Assembly: GCA_012295275.1 (NCBI GenBank)
Contig: CM022665.1
Location: 24,007,946 to 24,071,945 of the forward strand
Source of the DNA: Chrysomallon squamiferum
Taxonomy: Eukaryota; Mollusca; Gastropoda; Neomphalida; Peltospiridae
Length of the DNA: 64,000 nucleotides
Direction: 5' to 3'
Position 1 is the stretch's first letter. Each line of letters begins with the position of its first letter. The notes beneath the pieces are model-generated. The model worked only from the letters and a program-made list of their open reading frames with translations, did not search any database and was not told where the DNA came from. Position numbers and translations under genes: made by a program. Shown here one piece after another: positions 21,553-54,799 of this stretch.

Positions 21553-23218
21553 ATGTAATTAGTTGCTAATTCACTAATGTCCACTATAGTTTCCTCTTCT
21601 TTAGTTTTTAATAATAATTATAATGTCTGTTTGTATTTCAGGGTTTTGTTGAAGATCCCACAAATCCACCGGATATATATGCCCATAGCAAAATTATGGA
21701 TGAAATGCAGAGAGTATTTTACTTGAATCCTATATGGAGCCAGAGATCTGCTAGACAGTTTGGGATTTATCTTCCAGAAGGAGATCTCAGAAGGGGAGAA
21801 TCTGGTTTTATTTACCCCAACAAGATGTTTTCGGGAGATGAATATGAAGTCAAAATTGCAGGTATTCAGTGTCTTTTGTTTAGCGATGAAAAAATGTTCT
21901 TCAAACAATATTAATAATAATAAAATGAACTTGTTACAAATATGACGATAATTGATCCGATTGCTGTCCTTTTGAATAAATAAAGTGAAGAAAATAGATA
22001 CTCTAAGAACCTAAATTTCAAACAGAAAGAACTAAAAAAAATCCAGCATGGTGGTTTATTTCTGATTTATTAATTTCAGTAATATGTAAAAACTAACAAA
22101 CACTTTTTTTTTTTCTTCCTCCCCCCTCAGGTATTAAAATGGTATTGATTCACATCCCTGGAGAAACTTCAGATCAAATTGGCGTATGGTTGAAGAAAGA
22201 AAAAGTATTTATGTGTGGAGATAACCTGTATAAAGCGTTCCCCAATCTCTATACCATCCGGGGAAGCCCGCGAAGAAGTACATTGGACTGGTTTGCTTCT
22301 CTTGACAAGATTCTTGATCTGAAACCCGATGTGCTCGTGCCAAGTCACATGATGCCTATTCAAGGCTGGGCACAGGTTAACTCGATCATGACGCAATACA
22401 GAGACGGCGTTCAGTTCGTGCACGACCAGTCCGTGAGATACATGAACAAAGGATATCTTCCTGATGAAATTGCAGCCGTCGTAAAGCTGCCACCCAAACT
22501 GGCAAAGCATCCATACCTCGAAGAATTATACGGAACACTGCATTGGTCAGTGAAAGGTGTATTCAGTGGTTATGTCGGCTGGTTTAGCGGCGACCCTGTT
22601 GACCTTACACCTTTGACCCCAAACGAAGAAGCTACACGATTGGTGGATTTAGGCGGTGGTATACTGAAAATTCTTGAAAGTGCAGAGCAAGCTGCAATGA
22701 GACGAGATTATCAGTGGGCGCTGAGACTGAGTTCGAGCGTGATAAGAGTTTCTCCTGACAATTCTAATGCAAAAACCATAAAAGCCGATGCCCTTCAGAA
22801 ACTGTCGCAGAAAGAAACTAGTGTGAACGGAATATTTTATTACCAATCTTGTGCTGCGGAAACTTTGGGAGAAATCGATACAAAGACACCCGTCTCTAGT
22901 CTGAAAGCTTCATTGAGACAAGCCTCATTATGGCATCTCTTCAATACCCTAAGGGTATATTTCAAGCCAGAAGTATGCCAAAGCAAGGATATCACCATCG
23001 TGTTTAAAATCCTTTATGACATCCCGAAGTTTATAAAATTACATATCCGAAATGGTGTAGCGGTTGTTACTGAAGTTACGTCCTTTAGTGGTGACGCTGA
23101 CGTGCACCTAACAGAAGATCAATGCCAAGAGCTTCTCATTTATTTAATGTTAGGATCATGTGAAGATATGGCTGTTACTGGCTTAACTAAAGATATCGTA
23201 CCATGCTTTGGCCAGTAA
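19839..23218 (+). CDS. Secreted alkylsulfatase-type metallo-beta-lactamase
   Basis: Exons 19839-19982, 21175-21381, 21642-21861 and 22131-23218 give 552 aa. Residues 1-23 are a clear signal peptide (hydrophobic AVVLLFATLI core), then a Pro/Thr-rich linker. Residues 49-290 are a metallo-beta-lactamase fold of the linear alkylsulfatase group (bacterial SdsA1/YjcS, yeast BDS1). It carries THNHKDH (His107, His109, Asp111, His112), the IPGETSDQ block (Glu202), GDNLYKAFPNLY and VPSHMMP (His263), the expected zinc ligands. Next come the helical dimerisation region, with HDQSVRYMNKGYLPDEI and YVGWFSGDP, and an SCP2-like C-terminal domain (about 430-552). Known members hydrolyse sulfate esters of fatty alcohols. 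The substrate here is unknown, and the signal peptide implies action outside the cell or in the secretory route. Bacterial members carry more sequence before the lactamase core, so a short exon between exons 1 and 2 could be missing, although the junction is in frame. The gene converges with nidogen. Confidence 0.88.
20850..21100. repeat. (TAG)n-rich simple repeat in alkylsulfatase intron 1
   Basis: Two interrupted blocks of TAG/GTA triplets (about 20860-20945 and 21035-21090), separated by roughly 80 bases of more complex sequence. Confidence 0.8.
21455..21555. repeat. (AAAAT)n and (AAAT)n simple repeat in alkylsulfatase intron 2
   Basis: AAAAT pentamers pass into a long AAAT tetramer array; clean low-complexity sequence. 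Confidence 0.85.
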
Positions 23219-23340
23219 CACTAAAACATCTAAGGGTAACTGTATTCTGCTAAGTCACTAAAACATCTAAGGGTAACAGAATTCTGCATCACTTTCTGCT
23301 AACAACTAAAATACACTTTGGGGTAACTGCATTCTGCGTA
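23219..23340 (+). repeat. Short tandem duplication in the alkylsulfatase 3' UTR
   Basis: A unit beginning CACTAAAACATCTAAGGGTAAC and ending ATTCTGC occurs at 23219 and again at 23256 (37 bases apart). A third diverged copy begins near 23303 (CAACTAAAAT...GGGGTAACTGCATTCTGC). The first unit starts directly after the stop codon. Confidence 0.75.
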
Positions 23341-26017
23341 GCATTCCACCTTTTGTTTTTCTTCATAATCAGTGGCACATGCTTTACTTTCCTATACTCA
23401 ACTGATCGTCCAAAACTATTCGTTATAATGAGGTAAAATTAAATACGATAGATTTTAAATAAATTGCATTATTTTAATTACACAACTGAGCAGTTCGACA
23501 ACATTTATTTTATGAACTGGAAAATGCTGTAGAAAAATCTTCTGTAACTAAAGCTTGACCTAAATCACCCAAGCTGGAATTTCTTCTACTTCTGTTATTA
23601 ACATAAAATAATACTGAAACGGAGTCATTATGTTTCCTTCAATACATTTTAACTTTGAAAGCTCTCAGATAGGAAATATATATATTTTTCTTTTGTAACT
23701 GATTTGTCGTTTTACCAATACTAAAATATTAAATAATAAACAACTTTCTGCAATTACTTTGTTGTTTTATTTGTTTTTAATATAGAGTGCTGCAGTGTAC
23801 TCGTTCTTTCTTTCTTTTGAATTGTTCTGTTTCGTCTTTCAGTAATCTCTCTCTCTCACACACACACACACACTCACACACGAATTATACGCTATTCATT
23901 TAAAAGAAGAAGAAAAACAAATTCTGCTGATAAAATTATTTATTTTATATGACAGTACAGCATCACTATTTCAACCTTACAACTGTTTAGTATTAAAAAC
24001 AACATCTATAAAGTTAATCTGGATGAATAATTAATTTTATTTCACGTATATCATAGAAAATTATTAAAATGTTTACAAAACAATATGTCATGCAAACTTT
24101 GAAATGAATTGGAAATGTATGCTTTCCAACTCCTTTCCAAAAGATGAACAAATGCTTAATATGCATTACTGTAATATTAGTTATAATTATAAACTTAAAT
24201 TTTAAATAACAATATTTAGCGCACACACACACACAAAAACAAATTCCCCCCAAATCCCCCTATAATATAAACTCGATGGTTCGTTGAAAAACATACATAG
24301 CCTATTATTTATTTATAACATCAATTTCGAAATTTTATTGTTAAAATACATACAGATCAAAATGCATTTTCAAAATGGCGCATTTTTGTTGTTGTTATTA
24401 CTATCGTTACTTAACTACCTAACAAAATGTAATAAGAATAAATCACGTAACAAGTAGTGGAAAAAAATAAAACAAAATTTTGTGAATACATTTCATTCAG
24501 CTATGTTGATGCAAAGAAATCCAACTTTTAGAAAAATTCTAAAATATTTAAATAATTAATACAAACAATGAATTAATTAATACAAGTGTTAAAAAAACAA
24601 ACAGATCTACTACATCTGTGGATGAATGTTTAGGACAATGGAAGACACTAGAAATAAAAAAAAATATTTTTAATATACATACGAAACGATTAACATTTAT
24701 AAACACATAACGACCGAGATGTACATGCATTTCTAAAAACATTAATAACACATATTAAACATAATGTATACAGATAAAGCAAAAAAGGAGTTACAACAGC
24801 CAAGGAAACTTGTTAACGCATATTCCATATTATTATGGAATCTGGAGCCTGGCTGTACCATTTTGGAGCTTCTTGTATACAAATGTTAGGCAGTATGGAG
24901 CTTTTTCATATATGTAAACCGACCATCAAGGTATTAAGATACGTAACTCAACAAAACATACTACATCTACAAATCTACAGTATTTAATACTAGACAACAA
25001 ATATAGATATACTAAATGAATAAAATAATTGTAAACAGTAAAAAAATATATACAAGTGGTTTGGCACGAAAATGAACATATTTAAAGCTCATTTTGGGGA
25101 TCTTGGGTTAGTGGTTTTCGTTGATGTCACAAAATGTCCATATTTGAAAACAAAAATAATTGTTGAGTATTTGGTAATTGTTAAGTCTAATTAATTACAG
25201 TTATAATAAATGTTCGATAAGGTTGGTATACGCATAGAATATTATGATATTACTTCTGAAATGAAATCAGAATATAAACAGTAAGGTTATTTCAGTTTCT
25301 TTTGGTATAAAAACCACTATGGTCTTTGAAGCTATTTACAGTCAAACAGTAATACATGTGGCGATATTGCCACTGACAAAAGCAAACTCTTCACTTTGTA
25401 AATGATCTTTGAAAATGATTTTTATCCCGAAACATGTTCTGTACTGCAGATATCAGTTTCGGTCTGAAATTGTTGTCACACTGAAAACCAGCTTACCAGT
25501 TATGCTGAAATATCTGTCTGAATGTAAATCAGAACACAAGTTATTTCAACACTAAATGATTTATCTGTATCTTCTGCACTAAACTAATAAAATACAGACA
25601 CATAAAACGTTTTTAAAATATTATAAGTGACCGATAAAGTACGATGAATACTCCCGATCATAATGAAACTTTGAATTTGTAGACGATAAGAAATTATTTA
25701 TGCGTTTAGTTACAGTTTTATTTTTGGACATGCAGAAAGATAAAAAAAAAAAAAAAAAATGTTGAGTAGCAACATCTGCTGAAAATCTCAAAACATTATT
25801 ATTATTATTTCACAAATATTACAAACATAATGCGGTAACATATTAAAACTACTAATAAACAATTGTTTAAAACCAGTTTACATTATTACCAATGTTTACA
25901 TTAATAAATTCTATATCAAATATTGATTAGAATTTATACTTAATTATGCTATATAAAACTTTGAATGAGACCGCTCAATCCACAAGAAATAAATGTTGTG
26001 AACATTGCACGGACAGA
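23219..26017. other. Convergent 3' flanks of the alkylsulfatase and nidogen genes
   Basis: No gene seen. It starts with the tandem 3' UTR repeat. A plus-strand AATAAA at 23458-23463 is a candidate poly(A) signal for the alkylsulfatase. A minus-strand AATAAA (TTTATT at 25717-25722), about 300 bases past the nidogen stop, is a candidate for nidogen. The remainder is AT-rich with short CA repeats and a small palindrome near 24821-24841. Confidence 0.5.
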
Positions 26018-46274
<20,257 letters not shown>

Positions 46275-46460
46275 TTTGAAGCCTAATTTCACTGCAATAT
46301 TTTTAATTTTTCTAACACTTTATCTAGAAAGGAGCTCGCCTAGCACTATCAGACATTAGAACCCATTGCTGAGAGATAATCGGCGGACCTTCCGTTTGCC
46401 GTCTGCTCATTGGTTAACGTCTGTGACGTCGCGCTCTCTGGGGATTAAGTTGCTGCTGCC
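46275..46460 (-). promoter_or_regulatory. NID: Probable nidogen promoter / 5' leader
   Basis: Just upstream of the start ATG, base composition turns GC-richer. On the minus strand there is a CCAAT box (ATTGG on plus, 46409-46413) and a CRE-like TGACGTC (46424-46430), roughly 135-155 bases before the ATG. An acceptor-like TATTGCAG on the minus strand (about 46284-46291) leaves open a 5' UTR intron instead. The start site is not shown. Confidence 0.35.
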
Positions 46461-48931
46461 GGTATAAACACTTTGTACCCATCTGGTGGTCATATGATAA
46501 CAATTTGTACCCTACGGGGTCTGCTATCCAATGTCCAGTAGCAACCTTTTCTGCAGTCCATTAGGGTCGGTCGTGTGGTCACATCACAGGGTAAAGAGAT
46601 CATGGGAAAATAAAACCGCGCGAGACACTTGGTTTGAAGTTACTGGTAAAACACTTTTCTCGTGTCGGTTTGGCGATATATTTCTTTAGAAACACAAAGG
46701 TTTCAAGTTTTTAAACTTTTTATCAAACTTATTTACAAGACTTTCACAGACATTTTGTAATAATGCAGATTTCGAACTGCAAATATCTGTTCATGGCAGA
46801 AAAAAAAAGTATTCTACCCACCTAAATAAACAAAGCAGGATCGAATCAAAATAAATTACAATTTTGATTCGTTTTACTTTTTGTTTCTTCTTCTTTGTGT
46901 GTATGTGTGTGTGTTTTGTTTAAAAGTATACGTATATTTTTTATTATTTATTTATTTATTTTAGTCTGTTTGTTTCCAATTTATTATAATTTATTATTAT
47001 GAATATTTTAATTGTACTATAAAATAATGTACATTGCTTTTGTATGCATGCATCCAGTCAAGTCTGAATGTGTCGTATAATAAATTTGTCAACGAGTACA
47101 CAGATAATGGGAGAGAAAAACAGCTTCTATTTTTTTTCTGTCTTGCTTGCAAGATATATTTTTAATATTCACCTTTTCTACAGTGACAAGAAAAATATGT
47201 ATTATACAGTATTTCATACATTAGTTTTGAGGCACAGGCTTGACCCAGAAACATTCCAATAAAGGCATCATGGAGGATTGATCCTGTAACATGCAAACAC
47301 GCCCCGACCGGTCTATTACCACATATAGTCATCCCCGAGGTATTTGAAATAGACGTTTACATAAACACATAATTATATTGTTCCTTTCTTTCCTCCTCCC
47401 CCCGCTCGCAATTGTTTGTTTGTTTGTTTATTTTATTTTTTTTTTTATTTTTTTTTTATCAGTATACCTCGGCTGATAGACACGGTCAACAAACTCGTAT
47501 CTGTGTCGTTAATCAAACTATGGTTACACAATCTGCATTCACTTGTCGCTGAGGTAATCGTCAATTTTTATTGCAGTCTCTTTTCGTTAAACCATACAGC
47601 TAGACGGCTCCATGTTTTGTTAACTTTTGTCTGGAATTTTAATGGATGGCTGCAGCTTACTAGTGATGATAACTAACATAGAACATATATTTTTTGTCTC
47701 GTTACGTGCCTATGGGAATTACGCAATTCTTTAATAAATTATACACAACAGAATCCGCCTAATGTTGTTTTATATATATATATTTTTTTTTTAAACTAGC
47801 ATTTGGTGCTGCAGGTAACATTTGAATGCATACCTCTACAATAATAATAATAATAAAGTAAAAAACAAATTAAAAAAAGCTCAACATACTTTTTGTGTAG
47901 GGGGTTTGATTTCTTTAGTTATTTTTATGTATATTCTAATGTTGCTAATGATCTCACAATGCTTTGGACATAAAGACATAAAAAATAAAAACAAACAATA
48001 CATATTATTTCTAGGTTTCTCTTTTCAAAGAACAAAACAATTTTATGTACAAGTTTTTCACAAGCAGAAACATACTGCACCAGAAAAAGAACAATCATTC
48101 ACAAACATTGAAACAAAATAAAATACATAATTTCTGTTTTCTCCTTTCACATTAAAATAATGAATAACTAACCAGATAAGCTAATCTCTGAACTAAACGA
48201 TATAGGGAGACAAATACCAGTCTATAATAAACAAATGTTTAATGTATTTAATAGCTCTTGTAACCAGGGAATTCCTTTTATCTGTGAAACCATGATGTGC
48301 AATACAGTAATGTTTCAACTAAAGGGTATGGGGAGAAAAATAACATGGTAAAATAAATGCTTATTATATATAATAGTCCTAGAAGCCACTGCTTTAGTAT
48401 GTAATACTTCTCAAAGTAAACATCATTTTTAATAAACTAACTTTTAAACAAAAAAAGGTAAAGCGAAAAAAAATGCTAAACATTAAACATTTATAACATT
48501 CCTTGAAACTGGAAGATTAATTCATGTTTTTATAAATTTTATAAAAACAATAATATTAACCACTGAAATCAAACTTTTTTTTTATACACAATAAAAGTTC
48601 TTTTTTTCTACTAACTTATGAAAATGCAGAAATAACTGTTTCAAACCATTTGATTATCTAGGTTCTTTAGGGGGTTTTTCATATATTTTTGGTTTCTTTC
48701 TTTTTAAAATCATTACAAGACTTCAACAATAAACATTTTTGAAAAAAAAATCCATCGCATAATTATGCTAAAAAAAAAAATTTCAAGTTTAATGCTCAGT
48801 GGGCTCAGATAAAACTCTGAAATGGAACTCAAACTTTCTGTTCAGAAAAGAAACAGTTTATACAACAGGCCAAGCTTTAACAACAAAACACTGCTGGCTG
48901 TGCACCAAATATTTCTAACCCATGGCAGACA
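46275..48931. other. Intergenic DNA between nidogen and RTRAF
   Basis: It contains the nidogen promoter region, about 1 kb of unremarkable DNA, and the RTRAF 3' UTR side. A minus-strand ATTAAA (TTTAAT at 48788-48793), about 140 bases past the RTRAF stop, is a candidate poly(A) signal. The open frames 47416-47676 and 47822-48121 have no recognisable content. Confidence 0.5.
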
Positions 48932-51702
48932 TCACCGTCCCACTTTACCAAGTCTACTGTCAGTTTTAGGATTGGCTGTTATGGCTTGTACAGCAACAAT
49001 GGCTGAATTTATCTGAGTCTGGAGTTCTCTCAAGTCCTTTATATGAAGAAGTCGCAGGATTTTTGCTGCTTCATTCATAATGTAATCTACAAGAAAGAAA
49101 CAAATATTCAGTAGAGGTATCTTAAACTGAGTCTATTTACATTTTGGTTAACTGCATTATTGTTGCTGGGCAGATGATTTTTTTTATATTTTTTTTTATA
49201 AATAGGAATAAAGAATACATGTCATCATACATAAATATAACTATGCAAGATTCATTGAGAACAAATTAAAAAGAAATTATGAAAAGTGTTAGTTTTTAAA
49301 AAAGTTTTTGATTTCAAATAATGGTTTTATTTATAAGGAAAATATTAAAGAACAATTACAACATATACAAATTAAACTAAATAGGCATATATATAATCAT
49401 ACAAAAAAAAGAAAAACATGTTTGTTTTCAAATCTTTCTTTTTGCTTCAGGTAACAGATTACTGAGCTGTAGAGATTAACATGCACATCATTTTATGGGA
49501 AGCAATATCTACATATGGGAGATAATTCTTTGCTTTTATCATTGAAAAGGAAAACTGAAATTTTCTGGTATCTTTTCAATATAAATTTCAGCTATTATTT
49601 ATGCAATTTAACCAAGATTTCTTAACAAGTTTAACATAAAATAAAAATAAAATTTTATATCATATATAACTGAAAAAATATACTTACCACCTGCCTCAAA
49701 TCCCAACTCCATTTTATCAAGAGGAATTTCATCAGGCTGAACAAAGAAAATTGAATATTTTAATAATCTGTGTTAACTGATGATTACCATACAATAATTT
49801 TATTATGCAGGTATGTGATTTCCTGTAAAATTTTCACTAAAGAAATCCAAAATGATCCCAGTTATCTGATGAACAGTCAAAGACAATTTTATCATGAAGT
49901 AATAATCACTGCCTACAAAATTTTCATTAAAAAATCCACATTAAAAGCACAGGGGAAAAAAAAGAAAAAAAAAAAAAAAAAAAAGAGAAGAAGAAAAAAT
50001 TAAATAACATAAATTAAATGTAATATCCAACAATCAAAACGTTCTTCTTAACTAATCTGAATAAAAAGAGATTTCTGAGGACCAGACTATTGGTTTTCCA
50101 AAAATATTTTTGCTGTATTACAATATAATGAATATTAAAAAACAAAACTGTGTTTACTTTTTTCCCCTGAGCTGCATATGCAGCAATGGCTTCTTTCGAC
50201 AGCTTTTCTTTCACAACTAAACATATTGCCTACAAAAAAATAAAATAATCAATAATTAAAATAAACCCACACAAGTGACAGGTGACTATTATAAACATGA
50301 TTTAATAATAATAAAAATGATTTAACCTGTATTACAACTGTCATACCTTTGAAAGATTTAACAAGAGAATTTTCATGTCAGTAAGTAAAAATGTTTTGAC
50401 TGATCAGTTAATCCAATAAACAGCCTGGAAAACATTAATTCTTTCAGACAGTTTGGATAATGCTTGGAAATGTTCATTGGTTCTCATAACAGATGTCTAA
50501 AGAAACAGCAACAAGATTTGACAACAGTTTTTACAGCTTTCAACACACATTTATTCTTAGACAATGCATGAGGAATACATGTGAAATATGTGACAATGAC
50601 ATTTACACATTTTTATTTGAGAATTATTTCTGAACCAAAATTTCAAGTAAGGTCATTCTACTGTAATCACATCCAATCCTATTCTACATATATATATATA
50701 TATATATATATCTGTAATATATACAATCCTACATTTAGTCTTGGCCATAGCAATGGTTTTGGAAGCCACCATTATCAAGTGGAAGAAATGATTTTCAATA
50801 CTGGTCAAAACAGTTACTTAATATGAGTTGTAATAAATAAAACAGACATCTGATGTTATAACTTAAAGCACAAAATAGCTAACTGGTAATTATAAGCAAA
50901 TGGGCTATACAGATGAAATATTAGAATAATAAAGCTTCTTTTTTCATCACATGTTTTTGGGAAAATGTATTTGTGTCTATTTAAACATTACTAAAGTAAT
51001 TATGGCAGTTAAGATTTCTACAATTAAAAATACTTATTATAGCACAGTCAATGTCACTGGTGCTGATGCTGACAGTAAGTGCAACACAGCAGCAAACTGA
51101 CCACAAAATAAATTTAAAGAATAAAAGAAAACAAAATTCAAAACAAAAAAGAAATAATAAATGCAGTTATATTTATTTTTGTCACTGTTATTGTACATAT
51201 ATTGTTTTTTAACATAAAAATATATCAACAAAATATCTATACATATCAGTGCACACACATTACTTGTAAACAATAAATGTTTAAAGTTTTGGAATGAATT
51301 ATTTTATAAAATAAATTACCTTAAGTTGTTGTAAATGGTCTGGGTGAGGTGGTATCTGCAACATCATACAAAGAGAGGTAACTCCAGCCTTGAAATCAGG
51401 ATCATCAACTGAAAAGCATTATATTCATAAAACATTTTTTGAAGCAAATGATCAAAGAACTATTAAAAATCAAGACTTTAATCAATTTATAGCATATATT
51501 CACAAACAGCTATTTTTTGTTTGTTAAGGGGACATATGTGTCAAAAATAAAAGGTTGTTATTTTTACGAAACTGAAAGTTGATGGAAACAATCCCCATAT
51601 GTTACCATAAAAAACTAGTACTAGTTTATTTTTATGACAAATATTTACTTTTATTTTGGTACTCCATTTCATGAACATCTTCATCCCAAATCATTATATG
51701 TA

Positions 51703-51747
<45 letters not shown>

Positions 51748-54555
51748 ATGTAATTCAAACTGGTGAATATCTTATACATACATTTCTACAAAATAACAGA
51801 AATAAATTAGTATTTATTTACATACTTCAAAAGAAATAATTCCATTCATATTTTGAGAAAACAAGTTACAAGAAGGTTTTATGAAAAGAACTGTTAATTT
51901 TTCCCTGATTTTCTTTCTGTCATTTTGTAGTGTTTGTTTCTAAATATATGTATTCCAAATTTGGAATCTGTAGCCCAAATAGTTTTCATGCACCATCTAA
52001 CACAAAATATTAAGATAGTACAAAAAAATGAAATATGATAAAAAAAACACCAAAAAAATGAAGTTATATAAACCAAATTTCCACTTATTGTTGCTAAAAG
52101 GATGATGTCATGCATTATTTTTATGTTATCTGTGTATATGAACTTCTTTTTGCAAAAAAATGGAAATATTTATCTGAAAAAGTAAACTTTTTTATATACA
52201 TTTTATAAATGGCTGTGACAAAAAGTTAAAAAAAAAAACAATCTTGTTTCATCAAATTTTCCAATGTTCAGACTTAGTGAGTCCCCTTACTTGATACATA
52301 GAACTGGGTGATATTCAGGACTGACTGGAATGGAATAGAGTACAATAACCAAAAGCAAACTGAGTGTACATTCCACAGGAATACTCACAATTCAGACTGT
52401 CCAGTGGATTAGAAGACTGGCCAGATGCACCTGTCCGACAAGTCTGAACACTCTCCGGTGTGACAGATTTGTACTTTTCAACTGGAACAAAACATACTCA
52501 GAAACAACATACATTCTAGTTTTGAAATGTTTGTTATATGTTACTTGCAAACATACAAATTAATAATAATAATAGTAATAACTGAAAGACAAAAAACATT
52601 TGAAAAATGACGATATGATATATTATATTGCTCCCACATACCCACCAAAAAAAATGAATATAAGTAAATAAGTAACTGTAACTTGGGGAAAGGAAAAAAA
52701 AAAAAAAAAAAAAAGTAAAGATTTAAAAGAAAGAAAGAAAAATTGTTCTAAAATACCATTTATGTTCTGTTAATTCTGTATGGTTTCACTTTACTGGGAT
52801 TTTTAAAGCACTATAGTGTTTTGTACATTTTCATTTCACTTCATTTTCACCACAATTGAATACAAATTCTCCGTTTTGCCAATTTACCAAGGAATTTCGA
52901 TCATTGTTGTTGATCATTGTCATGATGTCATTTGTGTCAATACATCAAGAAAGAAAATAAAATAGTTACAGAATTGAAATAATATGGAAATAACATATAA
53001 CATCCTAGTATAATGAAAATAATAATAATAATAATTATAATAAAAAAACATGTGCTATACCAAAGCATGTTTCAGTTAACATGTATTTATATTAATAATT
53101 AAGAATATTTATCAGTTTTAACAAAAGAGAGCCAATATACAGCATACATCAAAATGCTGGTAAACAGGCTATCCTAATTATGACTAAATATTAAATAAAT
53201 AATTACCATTGTCACCATATTCCAGTCGAACAGCATAGCCCAATAGCCAGTCAATTAAAGCAGCTTTATCATTAACATTCCATGGGCAGTTCAGCTGCTG
53301 CAAATACTAAATACATAAAAAAAAAAAAAAAATGTATTATTAACAAAAGTCATTGAAAAAAAAGAGAAGATAAAATTCAAAATTCAAAATTCAATAAAAA
53401 TGTAAAGAAGATTTAGATAAATGTTCATTAAGAGAAATATAATTTATATATTTATGAAATAAATTCATATAATGAAAAGGATCCAATTTATAATTTTATT
53501 AATAAATAACATTTTTAAAATTAATATATTATTATATGTCAGTTATTATTAGATAGATTAAATATGTATCTGTTATATTTTTATCACACTGACTGAAAAT
53601 TTTCATCTTCATTCGCTATTCTTATTACAGATGTTATGTATAATTGCATCCAAATAAATTCTAATGGCAAAAGAATAAAACAGAATTTGTGGCTGCAATA
53701 AATAATATATAATAATAATGACAATGATGATTAAGTTATTATAATGATGATGATCTTACACTTTCTAAAGCTTTTGTCCATTCTGGATTCTGGATGTTTC
53801 TCAGTGGTTCTCTGTCTTCAATCTTGTAATGTCTAATTTTCTGGTCTTCCAGCCATAAAACCATGTTACGAAACTGATTTTCATCTAAAGAAATAATAAT
53901 TTAAAAAACCATATTTTTAAAACTATATCCATCACCTGCCTGGACATTAAAGAACTGTTTTGTGTATTAATTTACTTTCATTTGTGCTTCTTGATAAAAA
54001 AAAGAGTAAATTTACTGAATAACAATTCAATGACTGTGACATTTATGTAAGAATTTACCACAAACTTCAGCATTAAAAAGGTTTCTTAGTAGAGATGTTG
54101 ATATAATATAAAAAATTAATGATAAGACTGCTGGGGTTATATATTAATAGAACAGAAATTAAATTATTTTCTGATAAATTAAACTCTGTAGGCATATTAC
54201 ATTTATTCAAATTAAAAAAATCGTAAAAATTGCCTCTTTGCGGGGTCGTTTCATTTTAATGTGTAACTATTTTGTTTAAAACTGACATCCGAATTACAGT
54301 TTTAATCTGTGGCAAATACTTCAATCACTAAACAAAAATTATTTTAAAATGAAAAAATAGTGTGCATTAATGATACTTAATTAGTTTAATACATCCGCCA
54401 GTCTTTGCTCGTTATGACAAAGTTACACACGAAAATACATATTGCACGACTACAATACCGAATATGTGTAGTTTTTAAAAAAAACACCATTTACCTTCAA
54501 TATTGAAATTATCAGGCTGTTGATAACTCAATGCAAGCAATTTTCTTTTATACAT
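48932..54555 (-). CDS. RTRAF: RNA transcription, translation and transport factor (RTRAF / C14orf166 / hCLE)
   Basis: Eight exons: 54495-54555, 53760-53884, 53207-53306, 52389-52481, 51320-51408, 50158-50229, 49688-49736, 48932-49086. They give 247 aa; human RTRAF has 244. It matches human RTRAF end to end. The N-terminus is MYKRKLLALSYQQPDNFN, then VLWLEDQKIRHYKIEDRE (about 30-48) and DWLLGYAVRLEYGDN (81-95). In the middle is DDPDFKAGVTSL, and NEAAKILRLLHI, DLRELQTQIN and a C-terminal DSRLGKVGR close it. The family is a conserved RNA-binding, mostly helical protein. It is found with the tRNA ligase complex (RTCB, DDX1, FAM98), in RNA granules, and with RNA polymerase II. The variable part is residues 96-128. 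All junctions are GT-AG and in frame. Nidogen lies downstream on the same strand; CCDC85 is divergent upstream. Confidence 0.95.
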
Positions 54556-54738
54556 CTGTTAATAATTTCAACTGTATACACAGCAGATATCAAAATAAAT
54601 TATATGCAATTCTGCATACACGTTGTATACGGTAAAGCTTCAAGAACGGTAACTCCCTGAAATGAACTGATGAATTCAGAATATGGATTTGCCTTATAAT
54701 ACTGTCAAAGCAGAAAAGATTTAAAAATGTATTTATTT

Positions 54739-54799
<61 letters not shown>

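Noticed and set aside
22169-22510. 113-codon open frame antisense to the alkylsulfatase
   Set aside because: Shadow of the last alkylsulfatase exon; no independent similarity.
46275-46292. Nidogen start extended six codons upstream
   Set aside because: The upstream codon is GTG, not ATG; the first ATG (46272-46274) gives a good signal peptide.
51361-51390. AAGAGAGGTAACTCC word as another copy of the dispersed motif
   Set aside because: It is inside RTRAF exon 5 and is explained by coding sequence (AGVTSLC).
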